NCBI RefSeq assembly: GCF_024341905.1
Contig: NZ_BQXY01000006.1
Coordinates: forward strand, 248,001 to 312,000
DNA length: 64,000 nucleotides
Source of the DNA: Clostridium folliculivorans
Lineage (GTDB): Bacteria > Bacillota > Clostridia > Clostridiales > Clostridiaceae
Direction: 5' to 3'
Shown: piece after piece, positions 45,626-53,770 of the stretch
How the letters are laid out: each line of letters begins with the position of its first letter
Position numbering within the stretch: the stretch's first letter is position 1
Translations under genes and position numbers: made by a program
Notes under the pieces: model-generated
What the model was told of the DNA's origin: nothing
The model's input: only the letters and a program-made list of their open reading frames with translations
The model's database searches: none

Positions 45626-45820
45626 ATCTTAAAGTAACAAGGAGAATGTTTATGAATGCTGAGGTTTCAAACTAAGTAAATTGAATATGGTCTAAATTTT
45701 GCAAAAAACGCCTGATTTTAGGCTTATTTGTGTTGCAGTTTTAGACATGACTTAGTGAAACATCATAAGCAGCATTCTTTTATAAGGTATATGTGGCTGT
45801 GCTTGTGCACAGCTTTTTTT
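45626..45820 (+). ncRNA. Candidate structured small RNA with own promoter and terminator
   Basis: A ~195-nt transcript can fold into one long nested hairpin: AATGCTG (45655)/CAGCATT (45770), GTTTC (45664)/GAAAC (45757), ACTAAGT (45671)/ACTTAGT (45750), GTCTAAA (45690)/TTTAGAC (45740), GCAA/TTGC, then GCCT/AGGC around GATTTT. A separate terminator follows (GCTGTGC-TTGT-GCACAGC, eight T, 45796-45820). It contains a six-codon frame (MNAEVSN from 45652) after AAGGAG, probably not functional as a gene. It does not match a family I can name; gross size and rod shape recall 6S RNA. Confidence 0.6.
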
Positions 45821-45847
45821 ACTGTTAAGAAAACCATAAAGTTTTTG

Positions 45848-46005
45848 AGTTAGCTAAAACTAGATATTTAAATGAATTCGGAAGATTTTTATGGCTATAC
45901 AGTAAAAAATAAAACTTATTCTCCTGTCAGATTTTCCTCATTTGCGTTTGGAAATGCATATGTGTAAAAAAGCTCACTGAAGAAGACCGCTTCAGCAACT
46001 TTTTA
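45848..46005 (+). repeat. Structured dispersed repeat, family 3, long copy 5
   Basis: The left part (TATGGCTATACAGTAAAAAA) matches copy 2; the core is CCTGTCAGATTTTCCTC; the end hairpin CTGAAG/CTTCAG is followed by AACTTTTT. The middle has diverged (GCATATGTGTAAAAAA). Confidence 0.6.
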
Positions 46006-46069
46006 AGTATTTAAGGAAATCAGTAAGGAAGATTAGTAAGAATTTATCCCTTTATATAATGAAATGTAT

Positions 46070-46108
46070 AGCTGTAAGTGAAGAAGTTTTTCACTTGCAG
46101 CTTTTTTG
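46070..46108 (+). terminator. Hairpin with T-run in an intergenic repeat cluster
   Basis: AGCTGTAAGTGAA pairs with TTCACTTGCAGCT around 8 bases, then TTTTTT. A TATAAT occurs only 10 bp before it. No gene precedes it directly. Confidence 0.55.
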
Positions 46109-46112
46109 CTGT

Positions 46113-46219
46113 ATATGGATGTACCACTTCGTAATGAAATTTATTATTTTTAAATTCTATCACCAGAAGCCGTGAGAGTTTTAAAAATAGATTGCGGTTC
46201 GAAATGGTACATCTATAGA
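46113..46219. repeat. MITE-like palindromic element, family 2, copy 5
   Basis: Ends TATATGGATGTACCACTTCG and CGAAATGGTACATCTATAG, with a central CACCAGAAGCCGTG hairpin; ~107 bp, oriented opposite to copy 1 in its interior. Confidence 0.75.
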
Positions 46220-46353
46220 AAATTAAAAGCTATATAAATTGTTTTATTATTGTCTAAAAATTGCAAATGAAATTCAGATTAGTGCTTTTTGTTTCATAAA
46301 GATTACAAAAACTTTAAGTTAAATATTAAACAAAATCCTAGGAGGAATGAGAT

Positions 46354-46434
46354 ATGAGCATTGTAGGTAAACAAATTAATGGGGAAAGAGAAGATAGAAA
46401 CTTTAAAAATATTGGAGGAATAAAAGTTGAATAA
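46354..46434 (+). CDS. 26-residue upstream ORF coupled to mutS2-like gene
   Basis: ATG at 46354 follows AGGAGGAATGAGAT. The peptide begins MSIVGKQINGEREDRNFKNI and ends GIKVE; the stop overlaps the TTG start of the next gene by eight bases. The mutS2-like start has its own GGAGG inside this frame. The peptide may be a coupling leader or a very small protein. Confidence 0.5.
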   Translation: MSIVGKQINGEREDRNFKNIGGIKVE

Positions 46435-48385
46435 TAAAGCAGTTGAAATATTAGAGTTTAATAAAATAAAAGAATTATTAAAGGAATTCGCATTATCAGA
46501 TTTGGCTAAAGAAAAGATAGATAAGTTAGAACCATATATGAATATAAACATTGCTAAAAGACATATGAGAGAAACAACAGAGGCAAGAGAAATAGTAAAT
46601 ATAAGTTCAAGTATTCCGATTCATAGTTTAAAAGGAATAACTATTATTCAAGAAAAGCTTAAAAAGGGGATGATACTTTCTGCTGAAGAGCTTGAGTCTA
46701 TAGGTAATTTATTAAAAGATGTAAGAAGGCTTAAGAACTTTATGAAAACAAAAGAACAAGTGGCGCCATCAGTAAGTTCCTATGGTTTATCCCTATATGA
46801 AATGGAAGAGGTAGAACAGGAAATTGAACAATCAATTTCTAGGGGCATGGTAGATGATAGAGCGAGCAATAAGCTTCAAAAGATAAGAAAAAAGATATTT
46901 ATTTTAGAAGAGAGAATTAAATCTAAGTTAGATAATATCTTAAGAAATGATAAATACAAAAGTTATATTCAAGACTCATTAGTAAGTCAAAGAAATGGAA
47001 GATATGTTATTCCTATTAAAAGTGAGCACAAGAGAAATTTTGATGGCAGTGTTCATGATAAGTCTCAAAGTGGATCTACTGTATTTATTGAGCCAGCTGA
47101 AGTAAAGAAATACCAAGATGAACTTGAGGGTGAAAAGTTTGAAGAAGAAAAAGAAGTGTATAGAATTCTGTCAGAGCTTACTGCTAGGGTTGCATCCTAT
47201 GAACGAGAGCTAAATATAAATATCGATGGAATGAGCTATTATGATTTTCTATTTGCAAAAGGAAGATATAGTAAGTCTATAAATGGAAATGAGGTTAGCT
47301 TCAATTCTCAAAATATAATAAAGATAAACGCAGGAAGGCACCCACTGCTTGGAAATAATGCTATTCCTTTAGATTTCGCTATCGGTGAAGCCTATAAAGG
47401 ACTTGTAATTACAGGACCTAATACAGGTGGAAAAACTGTAGCCTTAAAGACAGTTGGTCTGTTAAGCATGATGGCTCAGTCAGGGCTTCATGTTTCCGCA
47501 GGTAAAAATAGTGAGTTTGCGATGTTAGGAGATATATTAGCAGATATAGGTGATTGGCAGAGCATTGAACAGAGCTTAAGTACTTTTTCTTCCCATATAA
47601 AAAATATTATATCTATTCTAGATATGGCAGATAAATATACCTTGGTAATATTAGACGAAGTTGGGTCAGGAACGGATCCGGGAGAAGGTATGGGCATAGC
47701 TGTAGCTGTATTAGAAAGACTTTATGAGAAAGGCTCAATTATCTGTGCTACTACGCACTATAATGAAATAAAGGATTTTGCTAAAGATCATAAAGGTTTT
47801 ATAAATGGTTCAATGGAATTTGATATAAATACTCTTAAGCCAAAGTATAAACTTAATATAGGAAAACCTGGTGAAAGTAATGCGTTTTTAATAGCGCTTA
47901 GACTAGGAATGGATAACAAAATAATAGAAAGAGCACATGAAGTAACTTACAAGGAAAATAAAGATTATGCTGGTATATTTTTTGACCAAAAGGTTCTACA
48001 AAAAGATGAGGTGGAAGAAGAGAAGGAAAGACATTATCAACAAGTTTCAAATATAAAATCTTCTAACAAGATCAATAGAAAGATAGAGATACAAAAACAA
48101 AGTCAGAAGCCCCTTTTTGAAATAGGCGATTCAGTATTTATTAGCTTTATGAATAGAACAGGCATAGTATGCGAACAAGAAAATTCAAAAGGTGAATACG
48201 GTGTAATGGTAATGAAAAAGAAAATAAAGATTAACAAAAAGAGACTTTCTAAATATATTAGTAAAGGTGAGCTTTATCCCGAAGATTATGAGTTTGATAT
48301 AGTGTTTAAAAGTAAGAAATACAGGAAAGTAAATAAACTTTTAAATAAAGGAAAAATAGATGGATTAGTACTTGAAGAAGAATAA
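46427..48385 (+). CDS. MutS2-like ATPase lacking the Smr domain
   Basis: This 652-residue protein of the MutS superfamily begins NNKAVEILEFNKIKELLKEF. It has lever/clamp helices, SQRNGRYVIPIKSEHKRNF and GSTVFIEPAEV, Walker A TGPNTGGKTVALKT, LSTFSSHIKNI, Walker B LVILDEVGSGTDPGEG and TTHYNEIK. MutS2 is typically about 785 residues with a C-terminal Smr nuclease; this one is 652 with a short KOW-like end (EIGDSVFISFMNRTGIV) and no Smr. MutS2 relatives act on recombination intermediates or collided ribosomes. The TTG start has GGAGGAA upstream. Confidence 0.88.
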   Translation: MNNKAVEILEFNKIKELLKEFALSDLAKEKIDKLEPYMNINIAKRHMRETTEAREIVNISSSIPIHSLKGITIIQEKLKKGMILSAEELESIGNLLKDVRRLKNFMKTKEQVAPSVSSYGLSLYEMEEVEQEIEQSISRGMVDDRASNKLQKIRKKIFILEERIKSKLDNILRNDKYKSYIQDSLVSQRNGRYVIPIKSEHKRNFDGSVHDKSQSGSTVFIEPAEVKKYQDELEGEKFEEEKEVYRILSELTARVASYERELNINIDGMSYYDFLFAKGRYSKSINGNEVSFNSQNIIKINAGRHPLLGNNAIPLDFAIGEAYKGLVITGPNTGGKTVALKTVGLLSMMAQSGLHVSAGKNSEFAMLGDILADIGDWQSIEQSLSTFSSHIKNIISILDMADKYTLVILDEVGSGTDPGEGMGIAVAVLERLYEKGSIICATTHYNEIKDFAKDHKGFINGSMEFDINTLKPKYKLNIGKPGESNAFLIALRLGMDNKIIERAHEVTYKENKDYAGIFFDQKVLQKDEVEEEKERHYQQVSNIKSSNKINRKIEIQKQSQKPLFEIGDSVFISFMNRTGIVCEQENSKGEYGVMVMKKKIKINKKRLSKYISKGELYPEDYEFDIVFKSKKYRKVNKLLNKGKIDGLVLEEE

Positions 48386-48510
48386 ATAATTAGTTATTTG
48401 GTAATAAAAAGTTAACATTTATTGTTAAATAAAACTGTTGTATTTTTTGATATTTTATTGTAAACTTTCGTATTGGGAAGAATATTATTGCTAATAAGTT
48501 AAATAATGTT

Positions 48511-48583
48511 CACTTATATAAATCTAGTAATATGGGCTAGATGTATCTACCGAGCTACCGTAAAAAGCTCTTGGCTATAAGTG
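48511..48583 (+). ncRNA. Purine riboswitch aptamer (guanine-type residue), apparently orphan
   Basis: P1 is CACTTATA/TATAAGTG (perfect, 48511 and 48576) and P2 is ATCTAG/CTAGAT with loop TAATATGG. The J2/3 sequence GTATCTACC and L3 ACCGTAAA are canonical for purine riboswitches. The ligand-specificity base before the 3' P1 strand is C (48575), suggesting guanine or hypoxanthine. P3 (GAGC/GCTC) has extra Us, and the base before C is G, not the usual A. A MITE starts three bases later where the expression platform should be. Downstream is an FAD oxidoreductase, not a purine gene. Confidence 0.75.
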
Positions 48584-48585
48584 TT

Positions 48586-48686
48586 ATATAGATGAACCAC
48601 TTCATAATTAAATTTATATTTTCAAAACTTCTCTCGGAATCTAGCGGAGTTTTAAAAATAGATTTCGGATCGAAGTGGTACATCCA
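48586..48686. repeat. MITE-like palindromic element, family 2, copy 6
   Basis: Ends TATAGATGAACCACTTCATA and CGAAGTGGTACATCC, with inner palindrome CTCGGAATCTAGCGGAG. It directly follows the purine aptamer and may form its downstream hairpin. Confidence 0.72.
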
Positions 48687-48725
48687 AAAACACAGTCATC
48701 AGTTATTTTGAGGAGGATGGTTATT

Positions 48726-50126
48726 ATGAAATATGATATCATTATTGTAGGTGCAGGCCCATCGGGAGTATTTACAGCATTGGAACTAGTAAGACAAAAT
48801 AAAGATAAGAAAATCTTAATTGTTGAAAAAGGAAAAAGTGTAGATAAGAGACATTGCCCGAAAGAAAAAACAAAATACTGTGTAAATTGCAAGCCTTATT
48901 GTCATATAACTACAGGGTTTTCTGGGGCAGGGGCTTTTTCAGATGGAAAGTTGTCTCTAAGTTATGAGGTTGGTGGAGATCTGCCAGAACTTATAGGAAC
49001 AAATGTAGCTCAAGAATTTATAGATTATACTGATAATATATATTTGGAATTTGGAGCTGATCCTAAAATTGAAGGACTTGGTCATGAGGAAGAAGTAAAG
49101 GAAATAAGAAGAAAAGCTATAGAAGCAGGATTAAAACTAGTAGATTGTCCTATTAGACACCTTGGAACTGAAAAAGCTCATGAACTTTACTATAGAATAG
49201 AAAACTATTTAATAGATGCAGGAATAGAAATAAGATTTGATACATTAGTGACTGATTTGATAATAGAAGATGGGGAAGCTAAAGGTATTAAGTTAACTGA
49301 CGCTTTGACAAGATTAAAGAATGAAGAGATATTTGGGGATAAGATTATTGTTGGTACTGGAAGAAAAGGTGCTGACTGGCTTAATGATATGTGTGTTAAA
49401 CATGACATAAACCATTATGCTGGAACTGTAGACATAGGAGTTCGTGTAGAACTAAGAAATGAGGTAATGGAAAAAGTTAATGAAGTTCTTTATGAATCAA
49501 AACTCATTGGCTATCCAGCACCTTTTAAAAATAAAGTTAGAACCTTCTGCCAAAATCCTGGTGGTTTTGTTGCTCAAGAAAATTATGATGACAATCTAGC
49601 AATAGTTAATGGTCATTCATTTAAGGAAAAGAAATCAAACAATACAAACTTAGCTATACTAAGTTCTCATAATTTTTCAAAACCATTCAATCAACCGATA
49701 GAATATGGTAAAAAGGTAGCTCAACTTGTAAACATGCTTGGCAATGGAAAGATTTTAGTTCAAAGATATGGGGATATATTAGACGGAAAGAGAACTTGGG
49801 ACTATGAACTGGATAGATCAAATGTAAGATATACATTGCCAGATGCTGTAGCAGGGGATTTAACCTCAGCTATACCTTATAGAACTATGACTAATATACT
49901 TAACTTTATCCAAGCTATGAATGTTGTAGTGCCAGGTTTTGCAAGTAGTGAAACTTTATTATATGGACCAGAGATAAAGTTTTATAGCAATAAGATTACT
50001 TTAGATGAAAAATTTGAAACTAATATAAAAAATCTTCATTGCTTAGGAGACTCTAGTGGATGGACAAGAGGGCTTATGATGGCATCAGTCATGGGAGTGC
50101 TAATGGGAAGATATCTTTGTGAATAA
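48726..50126 (+). CDS. FAD-dependent oxidoreductase
   Basis: This 466-residue flavoprotein begins MKYDIIIVGAGPSGVFTALE, a Rossmann FAD/NAD-binding GxGxxG motif. An early cysteine-rich stretch (RHCPKEKTKYCVNCKPYC) has five Cys in about 17 residues, and a second FAD motif (NLHCLGDSSGWTRGLMMAS) lies near the C-terminus. Proteins of this type are annotated in Firmicutes as NAD(P)/FAD-dependent oxidoreductases without a known substrate. The cysteine cluster may hold a metal or Fe-S centre. The start at 48726 has GAGGAGG upstream. Confidence 0.83.
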   Translation: MKYDIIIVGAGPSGVFTALELVRQNKDKKILIVEKGKSVDKRHCPKEKTKYCVNCKPYCHITTGFSGAGAFSDGKLSLSYEVGGDLPELIGTNVAQEFIDYTDNIYLEFGADPKIEGLGHEEEVKEIRRKAIEAGLKLVDCPIRHLGTEKAHELYYRIENYLIDAGIEIRFDTLVTDLIIEDGEAKGIKLTDALTRLKNEEIFGDKIIVGTGRKGADWLNDMCVKHDINHYAGTVDIGVRVELRNEVMEKVNEVLYESKLIGYPAPFKNKVRTFCQNPGGFVAQENYDDNLAIVNGHSFKEKKSNNTNLAILSSHNFSKPFNQPIEYGKKVAQLVNMLGNGKILVQRYGDILDGKRTWDYELDRSNVRYTLPDAVAGDLTSAIPYRTMTNILNFIQAMNVVVPGFASSETLLYGPEIKFYSNKITLDEKFETNIKNLHCLGDSSGWTRGLMMASVMGVLMGRYLCE

Positions 50127-50143
50127 TAGAAGAATAATTAAAA

Positions 50144-50178
50144 TTTAGGCTGAGAATCTTTTCTCAGCCTAAACTTAT
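50144..50178 (+). terminator. Terminator after the FAD oxidoreductase
   Basis: A perfect 13-bp stem TTTAGGCTGAGAA/TTCTCAGCCTAAA with loop TCTT; the T-run is weak. Confidence 0.65.
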
Positions 50179-50195
50179 ATTTAAGAGTATTGTTA

Positions 50196-50283
50196 TTGAA
50201 ATTAAGTGGTTATGCATAAGATGCTATATAAGCGAGCTGTTAGAATTAAATGATTTTTTCAGATGAATAACTACTTAATTTCA
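50196..50283. repeat. Family 5 palindromic element, simple copy
   Basis: The terminal inverted repeats TTGAAATTAAGTGGTTAT and ATAACTACTTAATTTCA enclose ~55 bp with CTATATAAGCGAGCTGTTAG. This ~88-bp copy is the clearest intact member and defines the element's ends. Confidence 0.7.
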
Positions 50284-50828
50284 GCACCAAGCTTTAAGTT
50301 TTTATAGAATTAATGCGTTTAATTGTATTGAAAGTTTAAGTTTGTGGAAAATTAGAACTACAGTGAAATTATTGTTTGTGTTTAATAATATTATTAGTTT
50401 TAAAGCATAGCTTAATCTATGTCTTAAAGATTAGAGTAAGAATATAAAAAGTATATCCGTTAGTGAATACATGAAGTTGCTTTCTAATGGGAAAACTTGA
50501 TAAAATAGTATTGAAACAGTTGCTAGGTATTTATAGATAAACTAGTTCCAAGTAGAATTTATAAAGCAAGTTATATACCATTAATAGTCAAGTTGATATC
50601 TAATACATTTTTAATTTATAGAACTGGGATATCTATATATACAAAGTGGGATAGTGGTAACATAAATATTTGAGTAAAGTAGTAAATGAGCAATTAAATA
50701 TTTATAAAAGATAACAATATAACAAGATAAGAAAGTACAAATATAAAAATATAAAAAGATCAAAAGATAAAAAGATAAAAAGTTATAGGAAATATGCGGG
50801 TTTTGACGTCAGTATAGGGGTGAATTAA
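50284..50828. other. 545-bp AT-rich region ahead of the Suv3-like helicase
   Basis: The final 130 bp are A-rich with repeated AAAAGATAAAAAG blocks. No ORF, riboswitch or stable hairpin was recognised. Confidence 0.5.
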
Positions 50829-52583
50829 ATGAAGAGAGCAGATGAGAGAAATTTTAGAAAGATAAAGAATCAAATTCAACAAATTGATGAAATAGTAAGA
50901 CATACTAAAACTAATGCATTATGGGAACATGAAGCTTCAGTTAGAAAAAAGATTAAGGAGCTAAGTCAGTTTAGAAGAGAAGAACTTAGAGATTATGATA
51001 AAGTATATGAAGGATATGTAGATGTTTTAAATTATATTTCTGAGAGACTTCTTGATGATTATAATAAAAAGAATAATTCGTCTTTCGATTTTTATTCTAT
51101 TGTAAGAAATAATTTTGAAAGCTATGTTAGCTCAGGAATTATAAGTGTTCTTATTGCAGAGCATATACCAAAGATAATATCAGAAGAGTTTGATGAAGTC
51201 TTTCCTAGAAATCCCAAGGATGAATACAGAAGAGCTAGAGCTATGAAAAGAAGGATATTTTTACATCTTGGGGACACTAATACTGGAAAAACCTATAATT
51301 CAATGCAAAGATTAAAACAATGTGAAAAAGGGATATACTTGTCTCCGCTAAGAATACTGGCATTGGAAAATTATGAAAGACTTAATAACGAAGGCATAAA
51401 GTGCAACCTTATGACTGGTGAGGAAGAAATAATACATGAAGATGCGAAACATATTTCTTGCACAATAGAGAAACTTGATATAAATGAACAATATGAGATA
51501 GCTATAATAGATGAAATTCAGATGATAGATGATGATCAGAGAGGGGCTGCCTGGACTCGAGCGTTGCTTGGGCTTAGATGCAAGGAAATACATGTCTGCG
51601 GCGCAAAAAATTCAAAAGAGCTTCTACTTGAAATACTTGAAGATTGCGAAGATGAATATGAGATAATCGAATATAAAAGACAGATTCCTTTGATAGTGGA
51701 TGAGAAAGCTTTCACATTAAAAGATATCAATCCAGGTGATGCACTTGTTGTATTTTCAAAAAAGAGAGTACTAGAGCTTGGTATGCATTATTCTTCTTTA
51801 GGTATGAGGGCAAGCTTGATATATGGAGATCTTCCTCCTGAAGTAAGAAGAAAGCAATATGAAAGCTTTATAAGTGGCAGCAGTAAGATATTGATATCTA
51901 CTGATGCTATAGGCATGGGCGTTAACCTTCCAATAAAGAGAATTGTATTCATGGATATAAAGAAGTTTGATGGAAATGAAATTAGATTCCTTAAAAGTCA
52001 GGAAGTAAAGCAAATAGGTGGTAGAGCAGGAAGAAAAGGAATTTATGATGAAGGTTTCGTTGCTTGCAGTGGAAATAACCAGAATTTTATTGAAGAAAAT
52101 CTTTTAGTAGAAGACCAAGTAATAGAAGAAGCAGTTTTAGGACCAAGTGAAGAAATATTAAAAATAAAAAGCTTATCTTTAAGAGAAAAATTAGCATTGT
52201 GGAGTACAAAAAAAGAAAAGATACACTATTATAGAAAAATGGATGTTAGTGAATATTTAGTTATTCTTGATGCAGTAAAAAGCTATAAGATACCAGAAGA
52301 AAAGCAATGGAAGCTTATGAGAATTCCTATAGATATATCAAACGAGGATATAATGAAAGCTTTTATAAATTATGTGGATGAACATTTTGTTGCTAAAATC
52401 GATACACTGACAAAGCCAGGTCTCAAGTTTTATGATTTAAAAGAACTGGAAAATTATTATCAAAAAATCAACTTATATTACTCGTTCTCAAGAAGTTTTA
52501 AGCTTGAATTTGATGAAGAGTGGGTGTATGAAGAAAGAAAAAATGTAAGTGAAGAAATTAATAAGATATTATTAAACTTATAG
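50829..52583 (+). CDS. Suv3-like superfamily 2 RNA helicase
   Basis: This 584-residue helicase has Walker A LGDTNTGKTYNSM, the DEAH-class box IIDEIQMIDDDQRGAAW, an SF2 motif III region (EIHVCGAKNSKEL), ISTDAIGMGVNLP and motif VI QIGGRAGR. These are the hallmarks of Suv3/DExH RNA helicases that, in mitochondria, feed a degradosome with an exoribonuclease. The N-terminal ~140 residues are helical and specific to this group. RNA unwinding or degradation is the expected role; no RNase gene is adjacent. AGGGGTGAATTAA lies before the start. Confidence 0.88.
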   Translation: MKRADERNFRKIKNQIQQIDEIVRHTKTNALWEHEASVRKKIKELSQFRREELRDYDKVYEGYVDVLNYISERLLDDYNKKNNSSFDFYSIVRNNFESYVSSGIISVLIAEHIPKIISEEFDEVFPRNPKDEYRRARAMKRRIFLHLGDTNTGKTYNSMQRLKQCEKGIYLSPLRILALENYERLNNEGIKCNLMTGEEEIIHEDAKHISCTIEKLDINEQYEIAIIDEIQMIDDDQRGAAWTRALLGLRCKEIHVCGAKNSKELLLEILEDCEDEYEIIEYKRQIPLIVDEKAFTLKDINPGDALVVFSKKRVLELGMHYSSLGMRASLIYGDLPPEVRRKQYESFISGSSKILISTDAIGMGVNLPIKRIVFMDIKKFDGNEIRFLKSQEVKQIGGRAGRKGIYDEGFVACSGNNQNFIEENLLVEDQVIEEAVLGPSEEILKIKSLSLREKLALWSTKKEKIHYYRKMDVSEYLVILDAVKSYKIPEEKQWKLMRIPIDISNEDIMKAFINYVDEHFVAKIDTLTKPGLKFYDLKELENYYQKINLYYSFSRSFKLEFDEEWVYEERKNVSEEINKILLNL

Positions 52584-52584
52584 A

Positions 52585-52624
52585 AACAGCCTAATGATTT
52601 AGAACAATCATTAGGCTGTTTTTA
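52585..52624 (+). terminator. Bidirectional terminator between helicase and phosphatase
   Basis: AACAGCCTAATGATT and its exact inverse form a 15-bp stem around 6 bases, then TTTT. Confidence 0.8.
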
Positions 52625-52633
52625 CAGAGAATT

Positions 52634-53245
52634 CTAATTTTCAGTAAAGTTATAGTTTGAATTTACAGCTAAAACCTTAAAGGAATTTTTATCTTCAACG
52701 TATTCTATCACGCTTATACTACCGTTTGGGATATCTAGTGCGGCTCTATTTTGAAGAGGTATTTGCAAAATAGTACATAAGATGACTTTAATAACGGCAC
52801 CATGAGACACCATAACTATATTACTATTATTGTTAGGCAAAAGAGAATAGAGTGCCTTAAAAACTCTTTCTTTAAGCTCTAGATAAGATTCGCCCTCAGG
52901 TGGAGCAATACCTGCAATGTCTTTTGACCAAGTTTCTAAAAATTCTTTATACTCAACTTTTATTTCATCCCATGTTTTTCCTTCCCATTGTCCAAGATTA
53001 ATCTCTTTAAATTCATTTATAATATCTACATTAATATTGAGCTTCTTAGCAAGAGGTTCTGAAGTTTTAAGAGCTCTTTTTAAAGGGCTTGAATATATTT
53101 TTTTTATATCACAATTTTCTAAAGTCTCAGCAACATTATTAGCTTGTTCTAGTCCTTTAGAATTTAATTCCTCATCTTTACTTCCTTGATATCTAAAGCT
53201 TTGATTCCATTCTGTCTGCCCATGTCTTATTAAATAAATAATCAT
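52634..53245 (-). CDS. Histidine phosphatase family protein (phosphoglycerate-mutase-like)
   Basis: This 203-residue protein has the catalytic RHG (LIRHGQTEWNQSFRYQGSKD), the second catalytic His in VSHGAVIKVIL, and LGQWEGKTWDEIK. The family includes alpha-ribazole phosphatase (CobC) and broad phosphatases; the substrate cannot be fixed. AGAGGTG before the start is visible. It is a single gene. Confidence 0.88.
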   Translation of the reverse strand: MIIYLIRHGQTEWNQSFRYQGSKDEELNSKGLEQANNVAETLENCDIKKIYSSPLKRALKTSEPLAKKLNINVDIINEFKEINLGQWEGKTWDEIKVEYKEFLETWSKDIAGIAPPEGESYLELKERVFKALYSLLPNNNSNIVMVSHGAVIKVILCTILQIPLQNRAALDIPNGSISVIEYVEDKNSFKVLAVNSNYNFTEN

Positions 53246-53770
53246 ATACGTATCACCTCTTTTTTATGAAATCAGTTAAGAATGCTACATTATATAGTTA
53301 AGATAAATAATTTTTAATATTTTACATAAAATAAAGACACTTACTCTTAATTATATTTCTTATATAAAAGAAAATTAAATTAATATTATTATCTTAAAAA
53401 TGAACGAGTTTTATTAATTATTTAATTATATAATAAGTTTATAAAAAAGTACAACTGGCTTATACCAACCGGTTAAATGTTTTCATTTATGAGAAAAGTG
53501 TGTTGGCATATAATATATGTCAATTTAAATAAGATTATTTACTTTAAAATTATGAGAATACAAAAAAATAGTACATGCTAAATTTGGCGTTATTAGACGG
53601 TTTTCGACTATAAAAGGGTAATTAGCATAAATAGAATCATTACATCTTGCAATATGTTAATATATTATGAATTTAAATCAATTTAAGCAGTTTGAAGCTT
53701 AGAACTCACACTGATATAATACAAAATTGTTCCATTAATAATTTAGAAATATTTTCGGGAGAGGATACTT
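53246..53770. other. Divergent intergenic region before the KimA-type transporter
   Basis: This 525-bp AT-rich gap contains an imperfect palindrome AACTGG-10 bases-CCGGTT at 53453-53474. I searched for a c-di-AMP (ydaO) aptamer, the usual control of this transporter class, and saw no matching motif. No other feature is recognised. Confidence 0.5.

Noticed and set aside
45652-45672. Six-codon frame inside the candidate ncRNA with a good ribosome binding site
   Set aside because: Too short to support as a gene; the surrounding extended secondary structure is the stronger signal. It could be a leader peptide but nothing follows it.
45655-45776. SRP RNA, tmRNA or RNase P RNA as identity of the structured RNA
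   Set aside because: None of their conserved motifs (for example the SRP GGAA tetraloop region) is present.
53246-53770. c-di-AMP (ydaO) riboswitch before the KimA-type gene
   Set aside because: Expected from other species, but none of the conserved aptamer blocks is visible in the leader.
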